Shown piece by piece: positions 1-8,799 of a stretch of DNA of 64,000 nt (positions are counted from its first letter, which is position 1; the number at the start of each line of letters is the position of its first letter). The notes beneath the pieces are model-generated. The model searched no databases and had not been told where the DNA came from. It saw only the letters and a list, made by a program, of their open reading frames with translations. The position numbers and the translations under genes are program-made. The stretch is from Diplolepis rosae. Lineage: Eukaryota > Arthropoda > Insecta > Hymenoptera > Diplolepididae. The stretch is from positions 2,170,001 through 2,234,000 of the forward strand of contig JAPYXD010000679.1 of the NCBI GenBank assembly GCA_030998225.1. Reading direction: 5' to 3'.

Positions 1-1149
1 CTGTAATCTTTAATCACAATTTTCCACTGTTATACTCACTGTTTATAATTTTCATATATTGACACTCGATATTGTTAATACGATTGAACTCCAATTGATA
101 CTCTGTAACTATTCTATTTTGATATACAAATTATTTTCATGCTATTTACCTGGCATTGCTGCAAAAACTTTACTCCATTAGTTCGTCTGTTTACAGTCAC
201 CAGATAGCGTGACATGCTTTTCTCGGTCCCTGTACGAAGAAGAAGAAGATTGTGCTGCACTGTATGGCTATATGCACATGCGCAGTTCAATTTTTACATT
301 TGATTCCTCTGTAGCGCAATACACAACATTGCGCTACTCTTAACTGTAGCGAAAAAAGGAGTTTACGCGCCGGAGGCACATAAAATATAATGTTTCATAA
401 ATAGTAATTGATATTACACAATTTTTTACTTACCGTATTTACAAAACACTGTTTTATGTAAAAGCGTAACTGAACGGCGCGCATGCGTAGCATGACGCGG
501 ACTCCAATTTTCAACTTACGCTTCTTTCCATTTGCATAGTCTATTCTTTTCGCAGATACGGTAAACTATTTTTCAAAAATTAAGTACTTAGCGCTATCAA
601 TTTTTATTTTTCTCATACATATTTAAGTAAAGGGAAGTATCATAAACATACTGACGACTTTATCTCAATTTTGACAAAAATTGCAGATACGTTCATTTTT
701 ATTTGCACGGCAGTAGAGGATGCTTAGCGTAAAATCAACTGCTCCCCAAAACAGAAGCAGTTACATTCCCACAGAAGGAACGCAGCATACCCAAATGTAT
801 AGTCGCTCAACTCTCCTCCGATAAACGCAACAGCTCTATCGCTAGGGGTAGCATCTGTACCAAATTTTTTTCCATGTGGACGAAAAAATATTGATTACTC
901 GGTCACGTGGCCCACCTAGGACATGGCCTTAGTTGAGATATCGAACTGAGACTTAATATTTACATCCATCGACTTTCTAGAACGAGCTAGTGTACTTATT
1001 TTCCACAATTTAGTATATTAATGCACAGAAAATTATGGACAAATTTAGAAAATACTACAGTTTGGAGTTTGCAATAATTTTTCAGGTGAAGAAAGGTTAG
1101 AAAACTAATTTGGATATGCTTAATTATTTTATACATCTAAATGTTGATA
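1..1149. other. Leading stretch without a recognised gene
   Basis: No open frame of convincing length or composition is seen on either strand. There is one GTAAGT-type donor on the minus strand near 430, but no exon I can recognise. The stretch is AT-rich with a short GC-rich part around 460-500. A perfect 10-bp hairpin lies at 311-337 and is listed separately. Confidence 0.5.
311..337. repeat. Perfect short hairpin
   Basis: GTAGCGCAAT at 311-320 is followed by a 7-base loop and its exact reverse complement at 328-337. The stem has 10 bp in an otherwise unstructured stretch. The function is unknown. Confidence 0.6.
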
Positions 1150-2562
1150 CTTTCATACGTTCAAACCAGCCCTATCCAACTGCCTAAAAGATGTCCGTAA
1201 ATATGTGACCCTCACATGGTAGTTCCTTAATATCTCGACTGAGGGCGCAGTTGCGCTTCAGCCTGACTTTAAAATTGTTTCTTATGGGATAATGTTACGA
1301 ATAATTTAAAAAATTATATTTATCAATAAAAAATACTTATGGAACTATCACAATAAATTAACAAACATATAATTCAAATTTTCAGCAAAAAAAAATGTAA
1401 AATATAATGATAGGAATGGAGAAAATAAATTTTAAACGCAGTCGCGCTTCAGCCTGACTTTTTACATTTCCGGTAAGAAAGTATTGATTAAATTGAATTA
1501 AAAGTAGTTTGAATATGGGCGATTTTCCAACACTTTTAATCCAAAGCAATACCGTTTTTGAGCGTAATGGTGCATTTATACCTCTGTCTGCCCGACCGGT
1601 GCGGAGAGCCAAATATCCAAGGCTGTTCACACGACCAATTTTCCGAGGATTTTTGTCTTCCGAAAATGTGAAAATGGCGCGGGACTTTTGAATAAGGTTA
1701 AATATTTAAATTAAATAAAACAAGTTTTTCATAGTTTAAATTGACAATTATGATGATGAATTTAATTTTTGTAATATAATGTAAAAATATAAGATAAAAT
1801 GAACAACACCAAAGTAAGTATTTCAAATATTGTAGAGTATTTTTAGAGATAAGTACAGACTGTGCGAATGAGTTGTAGCAAGTCGATGTCTGTTGTGGTC
1901 TCTTGCAAAGACTCATGTAGCAAGAGAGGAAAAATTTGTAAGTAGATATTATGTTTTTTTAACAAAATACAGTCATGTTCATACATTTTTCAAGAAATCA
2001 CATACTTCGAAGTTGTAAATTTCAAACGATTACAACAAAACTTTTCAATTGTTCTGCATTACTCTTCTGTAATATCCAATTATTTATCTAATCTAGCATT
2101 TCCTTGTAACATTTGAATGATTAGATGCCACGAAAAAGTAGTACATCAAAGCTGAACAACATAATAAATCACAGAACGTCGTAACAATCTATTAAGGTAG
2201 TACGATCACGAAAATTAGACCTCAGACAAAAATAGATAATTTTGCTTTCAAGAATAGCAATATTATTATTGAAGGGCTAATTTGAAAGTGAAAAGATTAT
2301 TTTTTATGCAAAAAATTTGAAACACAAAAAAATAATGTTATTAATAAATTATATTTTTGCCCAAACTTATTTTCTTATCGCTTCGAGCCAAATTTTTAAA
2401 AATTATGCGATTCTAATAAATCGTGGTTCATTTTTTTGGGAAAAAGATTCTCTACAACTTGACCGTTTCCTATTTTTTAAATTGAATTAATTATTATCAA
2501 ATACAACAATTTGTTTATAAAAATTTTGTTTTAAAAAATTGTTTTTTATAATTTCAGCCATT
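1150..2562. repeat. Left arm of a kilobase-scale inverted repeat
   Basis: This stretch reappears in inverted orientation between about 22510 and 27230. The outer part (1150-1280) pairs with 27070-27220. The part at 1565-1700 pairs with 25510-25650, and 1700-1960 pairs with 25240-25520. The inner part (2180-2480) pairs with 22510-22790. The same peptide-like frame, starting MSLCKRPQQTSTCY, is readable on the minus strand here and on the plus strand at 25273, which makes the mirror relation easy to see. The arm continues past the LTR element at 20708, where GAATTGGGAATTTGCA again mirrors 22490-22510. The right arm is longer because of later insertions. It is either the terminal inverted repeat of a large DNA transposon or two opposed copies of one repeat. 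Confidence 0.75.
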
Positions 2563-2749
2563 TGTCACGTCCCGCGACGTATTTGAATGTATATAATACA
2601 CACAGGCTGGTTTGAGTTAGAAATCTATGAGAGAATCGATAAAGGGGAATAGGGAGTAGGGGAAGTAGGGAGCAGTATAGGGCCCCTTCTCCTCTAAGAA
2701 GATATGACTACGTCACGATTTTCGCTGACCGTCAATTTGTATAGAAAAA

Positions 2750-2785
2750 TATAAAAGAGGCCCACACCAAGAGAAAGCAGTCAGT
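2750..2785 (+). promoter_or_regulatory. LTR promoter: TATA box plus arthropod initiator
   Basis: TATAAAAG at 2750-2757 is followed by the arthropod initiator TCAGT at 2781-2785. The distance from TATA to the A of the initiator is 33 bases, the expected spacing for RNA polymerase II. Genomic transcription most likely begins at 2783. The same pair is in the 3' LTR. Confidence 0.75.
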
Positions 2786-3387
2786 AAATTCTTCGTCTAG
2801 TTCGACACTTAAATTTTCCTTCGGATTTATAACCGGTCTCGCGACAATAGTCCAGTGCGGTATTTCAATTTAACTTCGGAAATCTCTGAGTTTGAGATTA
2901 ATAAAATTCGATTGGGACAATTTAAAATCCAAGTTCGGGAGTCGTAAAAGTCATCGTAGACTTGAATAGATCTTGTAAAGATCTTCGAAAAGTGTCGTAA
3001 ATTTGAATCGCCGCCCCTTACGGAATATACCTGTGCGGCCTATAACTCCGTCTCTCTCACACACTTGGAATACACCTGTGGGGATCCAGTACTTACAACT
3101 CACCGCCGTGTGGATTAAACCTCAACACAACTTACGAATCATAAAGGTACCGAACCTCTCTCTCTCTCTCTATCTTTATTCTTTGTCTCTTTCTCACCTA
3201 CGTACCAACCAGCCTGTGCCTACATTATATAAGAATTGTCTTAACGAATGTATATCCGGAAATTTTAACCAGTAAAATAAATTCAATTTGTATTATATTC
3301 ATAATCATTGTGTCTTTCATTGACTTATCCTCATCCCTAAGCGAGGATCATTCGATCCTAACTTAAAACGAGGAATCTTCGATCAAA

Positions 3388-3393
3388 GTAAGT
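3388..3393 (+). promoter_or_regulatory. Strong 5' splice site in U5
   Basis: AAA|GTAAGT is a near-consensus donor 28 bases before the LTR end and upstream of the primer-binding site. Several downstream ORFs of the element have a good 3' splice site just upstream of the ATG. This donor is therefore the natural common leader exon (about 2783-3387) for subgenomic mRNAs. It is inferred from sequence only. A second strong donor, AAG|GTAAGA, lies in pol at 8733/8734. Confidence 0.55.
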
Positions 3394-3430
3394 ATTTACG
3401 TATTTGTGACGTAACATACTTCCTTTTTTC

Positions 3431-3448
3431 TGGTGCATCGGCCGGGAA
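3431..3448 (+). promoter_or_regulatory. Primer-binding site, tRNA-Gly
   Basis: TGGTGCATCGGCCGGGAA is complementary to the 3' end of eukaryotic tRNA-Gly (acceptor stem GCATCGG...CCGATGC plus CCA) over 18 bases. It primes minus-strand DNA synthesis. It is separated from the LTR end by 14 bases, more than the few bases usual in this group. Confidence 0.85.
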
Positions 3449-4498
3449 ACACAAGTCAATTGAAAATTAACACTGATTATTTCTAGTGAATAAATAAATG
3501 ATTATAAAATATTATTTCAACTTGTAACTTGAAATTTCAATAAAATAGATTTGTTAGATCATAAAGGGATTTGACCTTGAGGCTAACCTTAATGATTTAA
3601 TAATCAAATCATTTCTTTGAAATTTTATAATTTATATAAATTGTATAAAATAAAATAAGTTTGAAAAATCACGCAGGGATCTGACCTTGAGGCTAACCTA
3701 AGTGATTAAGTAACTTATCTTATTTAAAAAATTATTCTAATTTGTTAACTAAGTTTTGATTTAAGTTAAAACAAACAAAAAAAACAGCACACGAGAGTAT
3801 AAGTCCCTTTTGGGTACGTTGAACGGTCACCATTGATTACGATCATTGGGTAGGGCAAAGTTCGAAGTGCTTGTGATTGTATTGTTTATGACTTTAATTT
3901 TAACTCTGTTAAGGAACATAATAATTTTATTTGCAAAGATTGTCCAAGGATCTGAGCTTGAGCCTAACTTGTCCAGTCTAGAGAAAAATAAATTGTGCAT
4001 AACTCGAATCTTATCTGATTATTGTTATAAACAATTTTATTTATTTAAAAAACAATTTATAATTCAATAAATTAATAAAATAGATCATTATAATTTATAA
4101 GACACACGTGGTTGGTACAAAATATATATATATATATTGTTATAATTTTAAGAAATGTATTATTTAACATTATAATTTTACGAAAATTGAGCGATTATTT
4201 ATTTATTTGAATATTTTATAGAATTATATTTTTATTTTATTATCTTATTTCCTAATGAAAGAGTAAAAATATTAATTATTGTTATAAACAAATAAAAATA
4301 ATTAAATTATATTTTGAAATTATTATTATAAATTTTTTGAATTTTTATAAATTAAAATTATATTTTTACTAATTTCACTTTATTTACAAACAAAATTTTA
4401 CATGTAGTTTTTTAAATTGTTATAAACAATCGATAATTAACAATAAATAATCTAAGATAACGCTCAACAAAAAGAAACTGTAAATTTATAATGACTCA
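3449..4498 (+). other. Untranslated leader with a triplicated motif
   Basis: About 1.05 kb of AT-rich leader separates the primer-binding site from gag. Three related blocks lie at about 3565-3598, 3675-3708 and 3945-3972. They share a core of the form GGATYTGACCTTGAGGCTAAC; the third copy is more diverged. A repeated leader motif could be a packaging or dimerisation signal. A 74-codon frame at 3846-4070 overlaps the third copy and has no recognisable similarity. Confidence 0.6.
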
Positions 4499-6370
4499 AT
4501 GTCAAATTCAAATACCCCTGTAGAATCCGTCCAAAAAGTTATTACGCGTAGTAAAGCAAAACAAGACAATCAACTCGCAAAAATTGTCGATCAGAATCAA
4601 ATAGATTCCTTGAAACTAAAAAGATCAGGTAAAATCAAAGAAAATTTAGTCGATTATAATAAATACAAGGATATTTCAAACACCTTTTCTGCTGAACAAG
4701 AATTAGATAACACTCTTCAGCTAGACGATTCACGTTTCGACAAGACTTTAATTAATGATCAAACCATATCAAGTGAAAATTCTAGTAAAACTAGCGGATT
4801 TCATTCAAGTTTCTATCCAGATTTGAGCATTGTGACAGGATCTAGTAATCAAGATCAAACATTAACGAACGAGTTATCTTATTTTGACGGATCTAATTTG
4901 CTAAGCTCAACGGTAATAACAATAGAAAATAGAAATTTGAAAGAAAAATTGAAAAACTCATTGGCACGCGACTCTCTAATTAGTAACAACGATAGCAACG
5001 ACGACAAAAGCGATACAGAAGTCATAAATCAGGATAATCCCGTAATAGTAAACAACGAAGAGATGGCCGCAGCCATACCTAACAGCCAGCAGGTATCCTT
5101 ACGCGACGCGCTAGAGGTGGTCCCTTTGTTCGACGGAAGTAACCTCCCATTGTCCCATTTTATTGAGGGTTGCATGGAAGCAAAGGCAATGCTGCCGACA
5201 CCTGCTGCCCAAGAAAATCTTGCACGTCTATTGAGAGGTAAATTGTCTGGTGAGGCACGAAAATGTATTTTTGGGTCAACGTATGCAACAATAGAGGAAT
5301 TAATAGAAAAATTGAAAAGAGTATATGCCCCTGCGAAAAGCGTATATCAATTGCAGGGAGAATTAGGTAATACATTTATGTGGGAAAGAGAAAATGTCCT
5401 TTCCTATGCTGCTAGAATTAAGGAAATTGCTGATAGAATAGAAGATACTCACAGACTTAATAATGTCGGTCAGGTAGATAATGCTTTCAAACAAAATTTA
5501 GAAAGAGATGTAATTCAATGTTTTATTCGAGTTTTGCGTCCTGAGTTAGAAATTCGTGTAGAAGAAAAGGACACATTTAAGGAAGTAGTTAATGATACAA
5601 TATACATAGAACGAAGACTGGCTGCATCTTCTGCACTGCGAAGAAATAGAAATACGGATTATTTAAAAACCGAAGAATCAATTAATAATAATAAAAGTAA
5701 TAAAACCACTCGATTCAACGTAGCACTTGAAAATAAAACTATTTGTTTAATTTGTAAAAAATCAGGTCACACAACTGAAAAATGTTTTCATTTAAGTAAA
5801 GCTCAAGATGCAGTTCTTAAGAATAAACAACAAAATTTGTTGAATCCTAACCAACAAAGATATATTAATTTCAATGGTGAAAGAGGTAATAATAATAATA
5901 ATTTTGCAAGAAACAATTACAATAATTTTCCAAATAACAATTTTTTAAGAAATAAAAATTATAATTTTAATAATAACAACAATCATTTTTTACAAAATAG
6001 AAATAACAATTATAGAAACAATAATAATAATTTTTTACAACAAAGATACAACAATAATAATAATTTGCCTAGAAATTTTTACAATAATAACAATAATGTT
6101 AATAATACTAATAGACAATTGAATCCAGGACAGTATAAAAACTTTAACTGAGGACAGTTTCAAAATCGAAATAAACCATATGAAAATAGATTTTTACAAA
6201 ATAATAACACTCAACAAAATTCAAATTATACTGAAATAATTTGCAATTACTGTAAACAACCCGGTCATTTAGTACGAGACTGCAAGATACGACCAAATAA
6301 CCAATCACAAACAGCTAATCAGGAAAACTCCAAAGCTCTGCCCAGCACGGGTGCACTGAGGAAAGCATAA
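4499..6370 (+). CDS. gag: Gag, with an in-frame TGA before the second zinc knuckle
   Basis: Gag forms the particle and binds the RNA genome. The first frame (4499-6151) has 550 codons. It has a charged, low-complexity N-terminal third, then a retrotransposon capsid-like region at about 206-375 (starting EVVPLFDGSN and ending with an IERRLA helix). A CCHC knuckle follows at about 415-428 (CLICKKSGHTTEKC), then an Asn-rich tail. It stops at TGA (6149-6151). The same frame then stays open to TAA at 6368-6370 and encodes a second CCHC knuckle (CNYCKQPGHLVRDC). Either the TGA is read through or it is a mutation of this copy. The pol frame opens at 6319 in the minus-one frame, so a -1 shift within 6319-6370 would make Gag-Pol. 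The start is the first ATG of the open frame. Confidence 0.88.
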
Positions 6371-8799
6371 ATCGAGAACCACTGGCATCCACTTCTAACG
6401 ATCATACAACAACAACAATAAATATTTCAAAGTCCACTTCAATTCCATCAATTATAATATCAACGGAAGGTCTAAAAAATCCAACACACATGATGATTGA
6501 TACTGGTGCTGCTCGAAATTTAATTAAACAAAAGGTTCTCAACCCTGAACTACCCATAAATAGCCAAAACGTATTGAAACTTACAGGAATTAATGATTTA
6601 CCACTTTACACGTTAGGACAGGTAAAAATAAACATTTTTGGTTATCCAACGATATTTAACATTATTCCCAATGAAGTCCCAGTAGAAGAAGATGGAGTAT
6701 TAGGATCAGAATTTTTTCAAGATAATAGTGTGAATATAAACTATACTTCAAAATGCTTAGAAATTGAGAACCACTGTTACCCTTTTAAATCTGCCAATAC
6801 ATTTACTATTCCAGCTCGAACAGTTACAACATTTTATGTTAATATAAAAAATACAGAAAAGAGTGAAGGGTATGTACCTCGATTACATATCCAAGATGGC
6901 GTCTACGTAGGTGACGCAGTTGTAAAAAATCACAGAGGAAAAGCTTATTTAAAATTTGCAAACACAAATGAAATCCCAATTACATTATCCGTCCCATTAG
7001 TTAATTTAGAAGACTTTGAAGAACAAGAATGTTATAAACAAATTGAAAAATTAATTAATTTCAAACAAACAAATAACGAAGATTTATCAAGTAAAATATT
7101 AAATAACTTTTTAAAAACTGACAATTCTCTAATTAACTCATGCAAATTTTATAATGTAACAGACGAAGACAGAGTAGAATGTATTAAAAAACTTCTTCGA
7201 TTAGACCACTTAAATCAAGATGAATATGAACATGTAGAAAAATTAATTAAAAATAATGCAGACAGATTTCAAATCCCCGGAGAACCACTTGAAGCTACTA
7301 ATGTATTACAACATTCAATCCCTACTGTAGATGACGCTCCAATTTTTTCAAGACAATATAGATTTCCCCCAGTTCACAAGGAAGAAATAACAAGACAAGT
7401 CGATGAATTATTAAAAAATAAAATAATAAAGCCCTCACAATCACCATATAACACTCCAGTGTGGATAGTTCCTAAAAAACCTGATTCTCAAGGAAAAATA
7501 AAATGGAGAATGGTTCTTGATTTTCGTAAATTAAATGAAAAAACAATTGGCGATTCGTATCCTCTACCTAATATAAACGATATACTTGATTCTCTAGGGT
7601 CAGCAAAATATTTTTCAGTGTTTGATTTAGCTACCGGTTTTCACCATATAAAAATGGACCCAAAAGACTCACATAAAACCGCATTTTCTACACCTCACGG
7701 TCATTACGAATTCGATAGAATGCCTTTCGGTTTGAAAACTGCACCAGCCACATTTCAAAGATTAATGGATTTAACATTAACTGGATTAATCGGAACGGAA
7801 CTTTTTGTATATCTTGATGACATAGTTATATATGCAAATACTCTAGAAGAGCACGAAATTAAATTCAACAATTTAGCAGAAAGACTTAGAAAAGCAAATC
7901 TTCACTTACAACCAGACAAATGCGAATTTTTACGACCTGAAGTAGGATATTTAGGTCATATAATTGATAAAAATGGAGTACGTCCAGATCCAAAAAAGAT
8001 AATAGCTGTAAAAAACTTTCCAGTCCCAAAAACACAGAAAAATGTTAAACAATTTTTAGGCTTAGCAGGATATTATAGACGATTTATTGATGGATTTTCA
8101 AAAATTGCAAGTCCTTTAAATCAACTTCTAAAAAAAGATATACCTTTTAATTGGACAGAAAAACAACAAGCAGCTTTCGATATTTTAAAAGTAAAGTTAT
8201 GTGAAGAACCACTTTTACAACGACCTGATTTTTCTCAACCCTTTATACTCACAACAGATGCCTCAGGATTTGCAATAGGAGGTATTTTATCACAAGGTAA
8301 AATAGGTAAAGATAAACCAATAGCATATGCTCCACGTAGTCTAAGTGATACTGAGAAAAAATATGATACATATGAAAAAGAAGCCCTTGCTATAATATTT
8401 TGTGTAACTCATTTTCGTCCTTATTTGTATGGAAGAAAATTTACCTTAGTGACTGATCACAAACCTCTAGTTTGGTTTCAAAATTCTAAAAACCCTTGTT
8501 CACGAGTTTCACGTTGGAGATTAAAACTCGCAGAATATGATTTTGATGTAATTTACAAAGCAGGAAAAATGAATGTAAATGCAGATGCTCTCTCAAGAAA
8601 CCCTATTGATGATAGCCAGGAAAAATCAAAATATTTACAAGTTGATGACAATGATACTTTCATGACTTCTCAAGAAAAAACGTTTTCCAAGAAAACTTTT
8701 ACAAGAAATAAACAAGAAAACTCTAAAAATAAGGTAAGACCTTTAAAACGAAAAAAACTTGAATCCGGGAATGGTACCAGACGACGTAGATCATTTTAG
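6319..8799 (+). CDS. pol: Pol part 1: protease, reverse transcriptase, RNase H
   Basis: The frame is open from 6319; the first ATG is at 6490 (residue 1 below). An aspartic protease has its DTG at residues 4-6 and the GVLGSEFF block near 70. Reverse transcriptase follows, with catalytic D379 in the VFDLATGF block and YLDD at 441-444. RNase H has DASGFAIG from 590 and TDHKPL from 655, and ends with NADALSR near 698. All catalytic residues visible to me are intact. Motifs and order fit insect Ty3/gypsy errantiviruses. The frame ends at 8799, where the next pol frame (+1) is already open from 8747. A single polyprotein would need a +1 shift in 8747-8799; separate expression by splicing is the alternative. 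A consensus splice donor lies at 8733/8734. Confidence 0.95.
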   Translation, partial: SGKLQSSAQHGCTEESINREPLASTSNDHTTTTINISKSTSIPSIIISTEGLKNPTHMMIDTGAARNLIKQKVLNPELPINSQNVLKLTGINDLPLYTLGQVKINIFGYPTIFNIIPNEVPVEEDGVLGSEFFQDNSVNINYTSKCLEIENHCYPFKSANTFTIPARTVTTFYVNIKNTEKSEGYVPRLHIQDGVYVGDAVVKNHRGKAYLKFANTNEIPITLSVPLVNLEDFEEQECYKQIEKLINFKQTNNEDLSSKILNNFLKTDNSLINSCKFYNVTDEDRVECIKKLLRLDHLNQDEYEHVEKLIKNNADRFQIPGEPLEATNVLQHSIPTVDDAPIFSRQYRFPPVHKEEITRQVDELLKNKIIKPSQSPYNTPVWIVPKKPDSQGKIKWRMVLDFRKLNEKTIGDSYPLPNINDILDSLGSAKYFSVFDLATGFHHIKMDPKDSHKTAFSTPHGHYEFDRMPFGLKTAPATFQRLMDLTLTGLIGTELFVYLDDIVIYANTLEEHEIKFNNLAERLRKANLHLQPDKCEFLRPEVGYLGHIIDKNGVRPDPKKIIAVKNFPVPKTQKNVKQFLGLAGYYRRFIDGFSKIASPLNQLLKKDIPFNWTEKQQAAFDILKVKLCEEPLLQRPDFSQPFILTTDASGFAIGGILSQGKIGKDKPIAYAPRSLSDTEKKYDTYEKEALAIIFCVTHFRPYLYGRKFTLVTDHKPLVWFQNSKNPCSRVSRWRLKLAEYDFDVIYKAGKMNVNADALSRNPIDDSQEKSKYLQVDDNDTFMTSQEKTFSKKTFTRNKQENSKNKVRPLKRKKLESGNGTRRRRSF

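Larger units (their letters stand above)
2563..3416 (+). repeat. 5' LTR of the giant element
   Basis: It starts TGTCACGTCCCGCGACG and ends GTGACGTAACA. Compared with 19852-20703 it shows three base substitutions and two extra bases in the CT run near 3160-3172. The U3/R border is placed at about 2783 from the TATA box and initiator. The AATAAA at 3276-3281 puts the R/U5 border near 3300, which gives an R of about 0.5 kb, long for this group. A CT microsatellite and an open frame starting MNRRPLRN at 3003 lie inside; I do not regard that frame as a gene. Confidence 0.96.

Noticed and set aside
3003..3275. Open frame of 90 codons inside the 5' LTR, repeated in the 3' LTR
   Set aside because: It runs through a CT microsatellite, changes length with the CT count between LTRs and has no recognisable domain. 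It is a by-product of LTR sequence.
3846..4070. 74-codon leader ORF
   Set aside because: It overlaps a repeated leader motif, is hydrophobic at random and has no similarity. Kept as leader RNA.
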